This document shows positions 44,424-56,238 of a DNA stretch of 64,000 nt, piece after piece (the first letter of the stretch is position 1; each line of letters starts with the position of its first letter). The stretch spans positions 97,837,998 through 97,901,997 of the forward strand of contig OW121743.1 in assembly GCA_933228675.1 (NCBI GenBank), read 5' to 3'. The DNA comes from Stomorhina lunata. Lineage: Eukaryota; Arthropoda; Insecta; Diptera; Rhiniidae. A model generated the notes under the pieces. It was not told where the DNA came from. It searched no databases and saw only the letters and a program-made list of their open reading frames with translations. Made by a program: the position numbers and the translations under genes.

Positions 44424-46036
44424 AAACAAGTAAGAGTGTTATATTCGGCTGTGCCGAATCTTATATACCCACCATCAAGTTGTGTTAAATTTAGAAACAT
44501 ATCTCATATATATACGAGGGTGCAGCAAATTCAAAACGTGGACCAAATTGGAAAAAAGTTGTTACGCTAGTTGTCATTGTTGGTAAAATATTTGGAATAA
44601 CTTCGGTTGCAGTAGCTTTATAGTTCAACATTCAAAAGTATGTAAGTGGTTTCCCTAGTATTTATTTACTTTGAACAAAATTCATTATCACAACCGGGTA
44701 TGGTTTTACATTAATAAGTTGTTAAATACTTTTCCTTTAGCTTAACATTTAGTTAGGATAAAGAAGTTGATAGTAATACGACTGGTCCATATATTTTGTA
44801 AGGAGGTCCTAATGCATCTACCATATACAAATCTTAATATGCTGCTTGTACCTCCGAATCTTTTTAATTGTAGATATAAAAAGGGGATGTAATATATATA
44901 TAAGAATTATAGCCAAATGTTGACCGATTGTAACAAAATTTTACACACTGGTTGGTATTTATGTAAAGCTTATTTTTGCAAAATTTAGTGGCAATAGCTA
45001 TCACAGTTTCCAATTTAATAGCTTTTAACTGGTCCTTGCTAAATATTTTTTGGTTTCCGGGAGTGTATTTTATATGAGAGTTATAGTCAAATATGGACCG
45101 ATTCCTATAAAATTTGATATACTGACCAATAGTTGTATAAAACTTCTCTATACTAAATTTAGTCGTCATAGCTATTACAATTGTATTCAATTTATCAGCA
45201 TTCATGTGTTTCCCGGGGCGGGGTTATATGGGAGCTCTAACTAAATGTGAACCGATTTTGCCCATTTTCAGTATACAACTTTTGTTACATATCAGAAATA
45301 CTTTTGTAAAATTTTGTCTCTCTAGCTTTTATAGTTAAGGAGCTGTCGCGCTTTTATCTGACGGACAGACGGACATAAATCTCCTTTTCTTTTTGTATTT
45401 CTGTAAGTATTTTATATGGGAGCTATGGTCAAATGGTGACCGATTGTAACAAAATTTTGCACACTGGCTGGTATTCACATAAGACTTATTTGTGCTAAAT
45501 TTGGTGGTCAAAGCTACTACAGTTTATCATTTATTGGCATTTAAGTGAATTTCAGGTGGAATTTAGGCTGTTTCCGTATGTTTTTTATATGGGAGCTATG
45601 GTTAAATGTGAACCGATTTCGATGAAATTTTACATGCTGCCTAGTGCTTATGGAAAACTTCTAGATACCAAATTTTGTCATCATAGCTATTATAATTTGT
45701 CAGTTATTAGCAAATAAACGACTAGCCCAGACGAGGTTATACGGGAGCTATGGTCAAATGTTAACCGATTTTGCCCAATTTCAACACCAAAATTTTCTCA
45801 TAAATGAGGAATGTTTTTGCTAAGTTTCAGTGAGCTAGCTCCTTTCGTTTAGGCGTTATCGTGATTTCAACAGACAGACAGACGGACAGACAGACGGACA
45901 TCGCTCAATCGTCTTAGAATTTTATAAGGATTCAGAATATATATCGTTTTTGATTTTTGAGCCAATATTAAGGAAATTACAAACGGAATGACAATCTCAA
46001 TATACCCCCCATTCTTTTTGATGGTGGGTATAAAAA
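44424..46036 (-). mobile_element. long mini-me/DINE-like element with six internal ~165 bp units
   Basis: On plus it starts AAAACAAGTAAGAG, then the hairpin TTCGGCTGTGCCGAA. Subterminal inverted repeats TATACCCACCATCAA (44464-44478) and TTGATGGTGGGTATA (46018-46032) bound the body. Inside, a unit containing GGGAGCTATGGTCAAATG and ACCGATT begins near 44905, 45070, 45232, 45417, 45590 and 45747. GACGGACA tracts occur near 45362 and 45891. It is a different subfamily from the 42 kb copies but shares head, tail and unit. No coding frame. Confidence 0.65.
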
Positions 46037-46525
46037 CCGAGTAAAGAGTAATTACTGAAATATTATTAAATAAAGCAAGTAAATGATCTGTCGTGATGAA
46101 TAAAAAATATAAAGGAAAATTTTTAATTGGTGTTAAGAAACATCAAACTAAATAATTATTCCAAAATTTAAATAATAAAAACAAACATTAGCAAGAAAAA
46201 TATTGCTTGATATTTAAGTATATTTAAGATATTTTTGACAACGGGTTTGATAAACTCTCCGATTGCATTTCGAAGATCCTCAAGAGTTTTCCGAACAGTA
46301 AAATTGTTACTGTTAATGATTACAATTCATACTGGCTTTGTCATTCGAGTTATATAAAAATAAAATAATAAAACACCAAGCCAGCCAGAATTGCCGATTT
46401 TTGACCTGACAAATAGTAAAGTGCCGATATGCTGATTTTGGCTAGTTTTGTAGCCTAGATTTTTAAGATAATATCGAAATTAGGTATATTTTCAAAGTTT
46501 TAAACGTTTTCTTTTCAATATATAT

Positions 46526-46675
46526 GTGACCCTGTCTATGAAAAGGGAAAAGGTGGCTTATGAATCAAAAACAAAATTTCGAAAAAAAAAATAGCTAAAA
46601 ATGTCAAAAAAAATTAGCTAATTTTTCCAAATTTTGTTTTTGAGTCAAAAGCCACCTTTTCATAGATCGGGTCAC
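46526..46675. mobile_element. foldback MITE, ~150 bp
   Basis: Arms start GTGACCC and end GGGTCAC. They share CTATGAAAAGG, GGTGGCTT and TCAAAAACAAAATTT with their complements over about 60 bp each side of an A-rich loop. Length and self-complementarity suit a nonautonomous foldback element. Confidence 0.75.
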
Positions 46676-46847
46676 GTGTAACAAATCAGAGGTTAAAAAA
46701 CGATATAAGTTTTCAATAATTCCGATAACTTGGAATTTATATATATAATTCCCCGACAACATTCCAATTGGAACAAGGGGTACTTCTCTCAGACAATGAG
46801 CTGCATCCATAGTGTAATAATGAAAGTGATATCAAGAGCCCAGCTGA

Positions 46848-46986
46848 TGAATTCGCCTTGAAATTTTACATACAAAAATTTGACAAAATGTAAGCAAAAC
46901 TACAAGAACAACATGGGGTTTCATTTTGTCATGTTGTATTTGTTGTATTCTTACCACCACCTGTAATGAATTCGCCTTGGCTGCAT
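46848..46986. repeat. direct repeat TGAATTCGCCTTG flanking ~120 bp
   Basis: ATGAATTCGCCTTGG-type words occur at about 46848 and again at about 46972. Between them is a segment with partly self-complementary ACATGG...CATGT and AACAAC/GTTGTA words. It could be an insertion with its target duplication, or two units of a dispersed repeat. Confidence 0.45.
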
Positions 46987-47078
46987 CCGATTCTATTTTT
47001 AGACTCATTGAAAGGGACCTACGTTTTAACGCCGGCTCCGAACGGCAAAGGCATTAGTTAGAGAAGTTTTTCATAGCC

Positions 47079-47228
47079 TAATACTCAATAACCAGTGGCT
47101 AGCTGAGTTATGAGGTGAACTGCCGCTTTTTTGAAAATTATTTTTTTTTCAAGTGGGTCTGACAGGGATTGAACTTGGGACCTCTGGTATGCTAGGCGGA
47201 TGACTAACCTGCTACACCACAGCGGTTC
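47079..47228 (-). mobile_element. tRNA-derived SINE, copy 2
   Basis: Nearly the same as the copy at 25048-25197. On the minus strand it has GAACCGCTGTGGTGTAGCAG (A-box region), the CCTAGCATACC loop, AGTTCAATCCC (B box) and the ATTGAGTATTA tail. Copy 2 keeps a better B box than copy 1. Confidence 0.75.
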
Positions 47229-47239
47229 ACAACTTGGAA

Positions 47240-47785
47240 TTTATAGAGTCAAAAATTTTTTTTAATAACAAATTGTGCTATATACAATTTTTTATAAATT
47301 TTTTTCCATGGAAAAAATATTTTAATAACAAATTGTGCTATATTAAATTTTTTATACAGAAACATTTTCAATATAAATTTTTTTCTATGGAAAAAATTTC
47401 CATTTAAAATTTTCAATTTAATATTGTTTCCGCCGAAAAAATTTCAATATTAATTTTTTTTATAGAAAAACTGTATGTTTAATTTTTTTTCTGTAGTGAA
47501 ATTTTCCATTTCAATTTTTTGTAAAGAAGAATTTCAATGGTTGGTTAGGCCATCTCATCAGGAAGATTATCCCTAATTCTAGACAGAGCGAAAACCACAC
47601 ATTATGTATAATTCGAGGGACTGAATAAATACGAATTATTATTGTGTCCAACAAATTTTTTGTATAGAAGAATTTTTGATATAAAATTGTTTGTGTAGAA
47701 AAATTTTCAATATGATTTTTTTCATTAAGAAAAATTTTCAATAAGAAATTTGTTCTATAGAAAAATTTTCAATGAACATTTTTTT
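47240..47785. repeat. AT-rich minisatellite array 9 (decayed)
   Basis: Irregular AATTTTTTTCTATGGAAAAA and AAATTTTCAATAT words of the same class as the other arrays. They are interrupted at about 47537-47640 by a non-repeat insert containing ACAGAGCGAAAACCACACAT, related to 34764. Confidence 0.7.
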
Positions 47786-49826
47786 TAATGTTCGGCTATA
47801 TTTGTGACAGTTCCGATTTTTGCCGATTTCTGAAAATTTACTGCCGATAAAGCCGATTTTTTTGGAAAAGTAAACAATTTCTAGCAGCCCTGATCAACAC
47901 CCTTGACCATTTCCTGACGGATATGAAGTTGAGGTTCTCTCTTAGAAACTCAGATCGTTGTATGTACCACCTATTTCTCGTTCTCTTCGCTTTGTAACTC
48001 TTCACAAACAGAAACGAAAGTTTAACTTTCTTATAGTCTACTTTTACATTAGTCAGGTTTGGCTTATCAAGTCTTGAATTTGTATGAGAAAAAACTGACA
48101 GAATTAAAATTGAGCAAAACCTGACCGTACTATCAGGTTTACGAAAATTTTAAAAATTTTTATGAAATTTAAGGAAAATATAATGAAGAAAATGTTCGTG
48201 TGTGAACGTGAATGCAGGTTCAAAAGAAATTTAAAGAAAAACTGATCAAATAAACCTGATTCGTGTGAAACGGGACATACAAAAAGGTAGTTGGGCTGAG
48301 ATAAAAATATTGTATATGACGCCGTGTCATTGGTTTTAAATGTTATTAAGCTAGGAATGAAGATAGATATTTTTTATTATACTAGTTAAGCCTTATTGAT
48401 CCTTTTTCATCTCTAATAACTCCAAATCCTGTTTTTCAACAAATTTCATTGTATTTTAATAATAATCAGCTTAAATATTGCTAATTATGGCCGAAATCAG
48501 TGTTCCAAATTTTGTATGAATCGCTCCATATTCGACCATACCTCCCATATAAGACACATTCTCAAAAGTCTTTAAAATACCCAGAAAAGCGTAAAAACGC
48601 TTATTAATCTAAAGATAATTGCATTTTATTACTATAACTTTGCACAGATAATCATTTTGTAAATATAAACCGATAACCAAATTTGGAAGCAATCGATCCA
48701 CTAATGACCCTATACAATTTCTTAAATCTCGAAAAATTAAAATAATAGCAAATATGCATGTCTCTAAGAATTAAGGAAAACTTGTTAAATTGTTGGTCAA
48801 TATTTTAGTGTTTATAGTATTAAAATAAACTTCAACTTGAGTGAATTGGTTCCAATTTAAGGATTTATTAAAAAGATGTCTCCTATTATTTAAGAAGGTT
48901 GTGTTTTTTAACAAACAGCCTATTCGATATATCTTCATAAAGTATTTCCACTTCGAACAAATTTGTTAGTTCTAACCCAATGAACCAGAGTATACATACA
49001 AATGTATGTACTAGATATTGTCACAAACATTTCTATGTTCAAACGGTTAAGTGAACATGAATCTTTGCAACCTCAAACCTCTGTTGTATTGTTGTTGTTG
49101 TTGCAATCAGGTGTGTTTTTATTATTTCTAGTTTTTTTTTATAATTTTTTTGTAATATCTTATTCTCCTGCATTTTTTCCAGTGAAGTGTTGAAGATTTA
49201 TGTATGCGGTTAGGAAATATGTTGTCAAACCACTTTGGTTTTTATTATTAGTATTTCTGTTAAGATATTGTTTTTTTTTTCAGTTTCTATTACCTATATT
49301 TATATGTTACATGTTGGATTTGTATTTGAAAAAGTATATCTGAAATAACTTTTTATCTTTATGGATTATATAATATTTTCAGTTCGATATTTATTTGCAA
49401 TACATATGTATTTAGTATTGAATTTGTATCCAGTTTGATAATGATAATGATTTTTTAAATTTAAAAAACTATAATAAATTTCGTTTATTTTAAAGTTTAG
49501 TTTTGTAAATTATGGTTAGTGCAAAATAAACTTTCTTTGAACTAAAATTTAGACAATTATTTAAAATTTTGCCAGATCGTTATAATTATGATAATTTAGC
49601 TTTATGGTCATTTAGGCTGTTTGGTAACGAGAAAATTATTAAAATATTTAAAAAAAAATTGTTAAGATCTACTGAAAATTAATTGTTATTAACTATTTGT
49701 ATTGAAACTAAAATGACAGAATTTGTGGAATTTTATTTTGAAAATTAATAATTTTCTCATCCAATTTTAATCGTCGATATCTCTATAATGAGTAAACCGA
49801 ATTTATTACAAAGATATTTATACGCT
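47786..49826. other. gene-free sequence with a mini-me fragment
   Basis: No supported gene. 48480-48740 looks like a decayed internal piece of the mini-me/DINE family (TCGACCATACCTCCCATATAA, GTAAAAACG, ATCTAAAGATAAT). A GTTGTTGTTGTTG tract lies at about 49091. The rest is AT-rich without structure I can define. Confidence 0.4.
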
Positions 49827-50617
49827 TCACCACCATAGGTGGAAAGGGTATTATAAGTTTGTGCTTATGTATGTAACGCATAGAAATATTTGTCTTAGAC
49901 CCACATTTTAGTATACTAAAAGGTTTAGAATAACTTTTTAAGTCGATTTAGCGATGTCAGTCCATCCGTCCGTCTAGCTGGACGGCTGGCTAGACCCCCA
50001 TGTAAACCATGTAATCAAAGTACAGGTCGCAATTATAAAGAAATTTGATGAAACTTGGCACAGATATTTTTTTTAAAATGGAACCATGGCTATTGAAATT
50101 CGTCAAAATCGGTCCATTATTTATGGTACCTCCCATAGGTCCCACTTCCCGAAATTGATATTTTGGTCCTAAATATCAATATTTTTTCATGAAATTTAAA
50201 ATAAATACTGCTTATGTAAACTAAAATCACTTTCGTTAAAATCGGTCCACATTTGACCGTAGCTCAAATACAAACTCTTCTGTCAAAACGCACCAAATGA
50301 GACAAAAACCACTAAAACGCTCGTAAATCTAAAGATAATAAGAATTTTGAGTTTATTTTTTGCAAAAATGATTTTTGTAATAACTGTAATCAATTTGCCA
50401 AATTTCGAGATAATCGTTCCAAATTTGACCCCTAGCTCTCATATAATCCAAATGACGGAAGCAGCTTAAATATATAAGTTTTGAGAAAATATCTGTAAGA
50501 TGGAAAAATTTAGCAATTATTTGTCTTTATACAGGACAAAGAATACCTTTGACCTTAGTGGTGAAGGGTATCGTATGGTCGGGCTTGAGCGACTATATCA
50601 CTTTCTTACTTGTTTTA
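49827..50617 (+). mobile_element. mini-me/DINE-like element, copy 3
   Basis: It starts TTCACCACCATAGGTGGAAA with GGGTATTATAAG. GTCCATCCGTCCGTCT at about 49959-49974 is the (GTCY)n tract. It ends with GTGGTGAAGGGTATCG, a decayed hairpin and CTTACTTGTTTTA. Orientation is opposite to the 42 kb copies. Confidence 0.7.
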
Positions 50618-51785
50618 AGGTGGCTCCGATTTGTTCACTCGTATGTGCGTATTTTTTAAAATTTCGATATTTGATCACCCGAGCTCATCCAGATTTCTGT
50701 TAAGAATATTAGCATTGAAATCATTGTTACAAATTATATTTAGCAAATAGGAGGGCCCAAATTGTTGAACTTGTACATTGTTATTAATTTTAGGTGCGAT
50801 CATTATTTGAAGTTATTACAAACATCAATCCAATTTACATAAAATCATTAAAATGATCATCAAGGTTAGTGAATATAATCCATTATTTGGAATAAATACT
50901 AAAAAATTTCCTAAACATAAATACGTTTTCAATTGAATATCATTTGGCCTACTTTGATTTACAATATTTGTTGAAACATTTGGCCGATAAATCAACAGGT
51001 GCGGTCTCAATTGTGTTACATGTTTGCTGATAACCAAAAAACATTACGTCACATTAAACTGTAATAAATATATAGTATAATTGCATTCATTAATGACTCA
51101 AATAATGGAAAAAATCGTATCAAAAACATAAATGTTTTTTTTATATTTTATCTATATAATTAACGTTTGTGTAGTATAGAATATGGATGGCGACTACTTA
51201 AAATAGTAAAATAGCACGTTTTCAAATAATTTCAGGCATATTTTCATATCAACAAATATATTTATATAAAAAGTTATTGTATATCAGCATATTGACGTAG
51301 ATACTTTTTGAAAAAAATATAAGGGTTAATAATATAAAAAACTAGAAAACCGCAAAATGATAAATTCTCTTGAAAATAATGCAATATATGTACGTGGAAT
51401 AGCCCACCAACTTGAGACAATTCCGGTAGTTAAAATCCAATATTAATTAAAAAAAAGGACATTACACAGATATCGAAGAGCAAATTTGGACCACACTTTA
51501 GGACCTTAATTTAAAATAATAAAGATAGGTTTAGGAATAAGAAAAGGTCAACTGATATAACAGTTTTAAAGTGTTTTCTTAGTAAATTTCTTAAGATATT
51601 TACAGAAATATTCAAATTTTCTATAAATTCTTAAAGTTTTCCATTTTCTAAAATTAGTAAATTTTTCAATAATTCTGAATTTGAATTTGATTAATTTGTA
51701 AATTTTGCAGAATTTTTATATTTTCATTTTTTTCAAAATCTTGAAGTTTGTAATATTTAGAAAATGGGTATTATCCCAATTTTTA
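50618..51785. other. gene-free sequence
   Basis: AT-rich sequence. No ORF, element boundary or RNA gene supported. Confidence 0.4.
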
Positions 51786-52493
51786 TACCCTTCACCACCA
51801 TAGGTGGAAAGGGTATTATAAGTTTGTGCTGATGTTTGTAACGCATAGAAATATTTGTCTTAGACCCACCATTTAGTATACCAATAGACTTAGAATCACT
51901 TTCTGAGTCGATTTAGCGATGTCCGTCCGTCCGTCCGTCTGGCTGGCTGGACCCCCATGTAAACCTTGTAATCAAACTACAGTTTGCAATTCTAAAGATA
52001 ATTTGATGAAATTTGGCACAGATAATTTTTTTGGTAATGGGACCATGGCTATTGAAATTGGTCAAAATCGGTCCATTATTTATGGTGCCTCCCATAGGTC
52101 CCACTTCCCGGAATTGCTATATTGGCCACAAATATCAATATTTTTTCATGAAATTTAAAACAGATACTGCTTATGTAAACTTAAATCACTGTACCAAAAA
52201 TCTAAAGATATTGAAAATTTTGAGTTTATTTTTTGTATACATAATTTTTGTAACAACTGTAATCAATTTGCCAAATTTCGAGATAATCGGTCCACATTTG
52301 ACCCTAGCTCTCATATAAGTCCAAATGACGGAAACAGGTTGAATATATACGTTTTCAGAAAATGTTTGTATGATGGCAAAATTTAGCAAATATTTGCTTT
52401 TATACAGGAAAAATAACACCTTTGACCTTAGTGGTGAAGGGTATCGTATGGTCGGCTTGACCGACTATAGAGCTTTCTTACTTGTTTTAAAGA
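51786..52493 (+). mobile_element. mini-me/DINE-like element, copy 4 (best preserved)
   Basis: Subterminal repeats ATACCCTTCACCACC (51786) and GTGGTGAAGGGTATCG (about 52430) bound the body. (GTCC)n is at 51920-51938. The terminal hairpin GGTCGGCTTGACCGAC precedes CTTTCTTACTTGTTTTA. Short ORFs across it on both strands come from the repeat itself. Confidence 0.72.
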
Positions 52494-52671
52494 AATTTTC
52501 TTATCTATATATCAAATGTACCATTTTTTTAATTTTGAGTTTTTAAATTTTTACAATAATTCTAACAATCAACCGAATAGTCAAGCACGAAATTCAAATA
52601 ATTAATAATCGCAGTACTTACATACATAATAAAATACTTGAAATAAAATTACAAACTTATACATACTGAAA

Positions 52672-52860
52672 CAAGTAAGAATGTATTATAGTCGGTCTAG
52701 CTCGACTATAAGTTTCCCTACACCAGAAAAGTAAAATGTAAACCGATAACATTAAAAATGTTTGAAGTTTTTTTTATAAAGAGACATATGTTAACAAAAT
52801 TTTGTAATTAAATTATTTCTTTTAGAGCTTATATAGAAGATAGGGTCCAATGCGACCCTT
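52672..52860 (-). mobile_element. mini-me/DINE-like element, truncated copy 5
   Basis: On plus it has the GAAACAAGTAAGAATG head with a GTCGGTCTAGCTCGAC hairpin and about 150 bp of body (AGCTTATATAGAAGATAGGG). It then runs into unrelated sequence with no opposite end. Confidence 0.55.
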
Positions 52861-53499
52861 CTAGGTAAAGTTAGGTTAAGCAAAGCGCGGACGACTTCAC
52901 TTTGGTTCTGCAGATAGTCCCTTTCAGATGGCTACAAATGATAGAAGATAAAGCTTTCTAGATAACATATAACGAGTTCAATATAAATTCAGGGGTATCG
53001 CTAGGCTTTATTCATTCCCATACTTTGTCTTTTATTATATTTCGACTTCCCATTTCAAACTTTCAGTTATATCTACTCTTTTGTAGATGATAACAAAATT
53101 TGTCATTCGTATTAGTTCAGTTACAGGCCAAGTCTCTAAGATTCTAAATTCAGAGCTAATTTAAACTTTAGGGTGGTTGACTTTAATGACAGAAAAATAC
53201 AATGTTGCACATTAACCCATTAACGTTTGACGGGCAATATTGCTTTATCTGCGACTATGGTTGTTATAAATAATGAGGAATCAGAAGCTCTTGATGTTTT
53301 GGGCATAAAAATACAATTTTATGTCCGTTAGATCCAACACACCTTAAAATGTCAAAAGAAGCATCCTAGGTGCAAGACATAATTCAAAAATATATTTTTA
53401 CTGAGTTGGTAGCCCTTAGCCGACATACCTCGAATTATTCCGGTATATAGAACCGGCTGTTGCCTTTTTACTTGTCAGCACATGCCACAACTGCCATCC
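52861..53499. other. gene-free sequence, possibly older LINE DNA
   Basis: Lower AT content and broken frames suggest the upstream part of the jockey copy that follows, too decayed to align by eye. Confidence 0.3.
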
Positions 53500-54165
53500 A
53501 TAAATTGCGATGTAACAAGCACTAGCAGTACTTGGATAATAGACAAAGAAACCTTGCTGTCTATAAAGCGATTGGTCGGTTAGTGGCAAATTATGCTGCT
53601 GCGGTGTGGTCAGCATCGCTTAATGAAACTCAGTGCAGAAATATCCAATGCAGCACTAAGAACAATAACAGACTGCATACAAATAACCAAAATCATCCCA
53701 ACCTTAACATCACTCAGTTGGCATCTTAACCGAGGCAAGTCAGGAAAAATCTTCGCTTGTATGAGGATAGCATACGGAACTTGATCGTTTAGATCATACC
53801 TCGTACATGGCAGGATTAAGCAACATTCATAGAGACGCCACCAAACCCGCGATCTCAGCTAATCGCATGAATGTTGCATTAACAGGTCGCAAACTGCCCA
53901 TAGCGGAAACAGAAAAGAACTTGCTGCAAAAAACAAGAGTCATTCTGGCTTAACTAAGATCGGGATGGAGCAACAGATTAAACATCTTTAGGTCCAGCAT
54001 AGACCGTGCCATCCCCAGCTTGTGGTCAGGACCCTCATGATACCCCACATTTTCAACTGTACCGACAACCCTACTTCACTTGTCCGCAGGATTTGTGGAC
54101 TCATCCAGTAGAAGATGTACAATTTCTTGGCCTTGATCTCCTAACAGATCCCCCATAAAAACAAA
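53500..54165 (+). mobile_element. jockey-clade LINE, 3' terminal coding fragment
   Basis: In shifting plus frames I read YKAIGRLVANYAAAVWSASL, LQKTRVILA, then SGWSNRLNIFRSRIDRAIPS, a partial HDTPHIFNCTDNPTSL motif and VQFLGLDLLTDP just before the stop. These are the familiar C-terminal blocks of jockey-type ORF2, including part of its terminal Cys/His motif. The region after the last stop is A-rich (CCCATAAAAACAAAATAATA). Frameshifts and stops show it is dead. No RT core is visible here. Confidence 0.8.
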
Positions 54166-54771
54166 ATAATAAAATTGTAAATGTTAGAGCTGTTACAACA
54201 ACAATGGTATGTTTGTGTTCTAATGAAATAAGGGACCTTGTTCCCGGAACTCAAACTTTTATACGTAGTACTCGTATGTCTCCTATGACTCTTATGTTGT
54301 CGATTGGCCAGTGGATTGGACAACATACTACAGAGAAAATTCATTATTTAGCTGTACAGTCAGTATGTGGTTTCCGCTTATATAACAGAAACAAATTTAA
54401 ATTGAATGTTTAAAAACCCTACCCCCTCTATCCTCCTTCCCACAACTAGTTACACTAGTTCCATCACAATGCATAAGTAATAAGTAAGAGTTTTGGTCCA
54501 ATATAATTAAAAAGAGTTGAGACCTATCATTCATTAAGGCGATAAAGGTTTTTGTTAAACTATAATTTTTTCTAACTTTTAAAAATATATGTGTGTTTCT
54601 ATGAGAAATGGTAAAATATGGACATTTGTTTAAATTTTAATTACGCGAAGAGTGTGTTATCCGAAATCAAGAACTAATTAAATTACTGAAGATATCTGTA
54701 GCAAAAAATTTCTGTGGACAATTTTATTAGATTATTTAGATGTTTTACATGGTTAAATCGACTCAGAAAGT
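54166..54771. other. gene-free sequence
   Basis: Flank between the jockey end and the TIR transposon. No gene supported. Confidence 0.4.
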
Positions 54772-55543
54772 AATTGAGCCCTTGATTATGAAAGTGGTAT
54801 AAGTCAGTCATTTAAAAAAATCGACTTTATCAGCTATTTCGTATCAAATCCTAATAAAATTACATAATCTGAAGAGATTAGCAGTTTACCACGAAAATGA
54901 ACTCGATATAATATGTATATTTTTTGGTTGATAAACAAAATTAAATTACTGTTCATTTTGATAGTGGTATAAGTCAGTCTATTTATAATTATAATAATTA
55001 AAATTTTGTTTTCCTTACTTCTTAGGTGCATGGTATGTTTAGCAACTTTATATAAAATAACACGGCAGATATTTTCGTAGAACCTATTAACCCTCTAACT
55101 CCCTTGTTCTAACAAAATGTAAAAAACACCCCGAAAAAGGGGAAGAGTGGGGATGAAATGTTCTACAAAAATGTTGGCCATAAAATTTTACTATATGTGT
55201 CAGAAGACATCAAAACCCAAAACTTAACCATTACACAAGATCACATCACACTTAAGATCGAAAGTATCTAAGTGCTGACTTAGATATTCAAAAAATATAT
55301 GAGCCCTTGGTTTTGAAAGTGGTTTAAGTCAGTCATTTATAAAAATCTAGTTTATCAGCTATTTTGTATAAAATCCTAATAAAATTATATAATCTTAAAA
55401 TATTAGCAGTATGCCATGAAAATTAACTCGATAAATTTTGTATATTTTTTGGTTGATGAACAAAATGCAATTAATGTTTTTTTTGATAGTGGTAAAAGTC
55501 AGTCTGTTCACAAAATTTGGAAAAAATAATTACTAATTTTATC

Positions 55544-55703
55544 ATGTCTTCAGATAGCGGTTCAGGTATGATAAAGTAATCCTTTTAATATAAACGCGTA
55601 CTAATTATAGCTAATTGCAGACATTATATGGCGAAGAAACAATGCTACCAAGAAATGGAAACGAATAAGACTTTTATCGTCTTCAGATGAATCAGTTCGA
55701 TAA
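55544..55703 (+). pseudogene. N-terminal stub of the transposon protein
   Basis: ATG at 55544, a donor at 55566, an acceptor ending at 55620 (55-bp intron with a CTAAT branch-like word) and a second exon give a 34-residue basic, Ser-rich peptide that stops at 55701-55703. Its second exon overlaps the ATG of the next frame in a different phase. I infer the first exons of the full transposase joined out of frame to its C-terminal part by an internal deletion. Confidence 0.4.
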
Positions 55704-56238
55704 CAATGTAGAAACAGTTGACCATAAATTTATGGTATCCGGTCATTCTTTTTTGCCAAATGATCGCGATTTTGGTTTGATAGAAACTAAAATTAAAAAA
55801 TCGGATTATTTATACATCCATGAGCATTATTATAATTTAATAGAATTATGTACAAAGAAAAATCAATTTTTGATAGTACAAATGACTCAGAAAGATTTTG
55901 TTTCGACAACACAACTAAAAGAATCAACGAATAATAGGAATAAAAACACCAATGGAGAAGCTATCTCTTGGCTAAAAGTACAATGGATTAGATTTCTAAA
56001 GAATGCTAAATATAAGATGTTTTATAAAACTTCCTTGGATGACAATTCCGAATTCAAAGTACTAGACCTCTCACCTAAAAGAGGAAGACCTAGATTATTC
56101 GAAAGTATTGATTTGCTTCCATTGTACACAACAATTAGATCAATAACAGAAGAAAAACGTAAAGATATGATGGATTTACTACCCTATATCCCACCAATTT
56201 TTCACAAACACTTTATTTCCCTAAATACTAATAAATAA
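55687..56238 (+). CDS. C-terminal part of a transposon-encoded protein (183 aa)
   Basis: An open frame inside the TIR element. The segment DHKFMVSGHSFLPNDRDFG, then a region with KNTNGEAISWLKVQWIRF and a KRGRPR basic motif (AT-hook-like), and the closing MMDLLPYIPPIFHKHF, correspond in my memory to the C-terminal third of uncharacterised transposase-like proteins spread through insect genomes. In those the GHS/TF-PND segment follows an RNase H-like region. Here everything upstream (DNA-binding and catalytic part) is missing, so it cannot be an autonomous transposase. The frame has no stop over 183 codons despite the AT richness, so either the deletion is young or the peptide is retained. No host-type promoter or introns are seen. 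Confidence 0.6.
   Translation: MNQFDNNVETVDHKFMVSGHSFLPNDRDFGLIETKIKKSDYLYIHEHYYNLIELCTKKNQFLIVQMTQKDFVSTTQLKESTNNRNKNTNGEAISWLKVQWIRFLKNAKYKMFYKTSLDDNSEFKVLDLSPKRGRPRLFESIDLLPLYTTIRSITEEKRKDMMDLLPYIPPIFHKHFISLNTNK

Noticed and set aside
47079..47228. A genuine tRNA-Ala gene
   Set aside because: Present in two copies with a shared non-tRNA tail, and no proper acceptor stem. Called SINE.
46380..47895. A large element bounded by TGCCGATTTTTG words (46394 and 47818)
   Set aside because: The words are in the same orientation at both places and the CAGCCCTG end at about 47880 has no inverted partner, so no boundary could be set.
51919..52318. 79- and 101-codon ORFs
   Set aside because: They lie inside mini-me/DINE-like copy 4; the starts fall on the (GTCC)n tract and body of the repeat.
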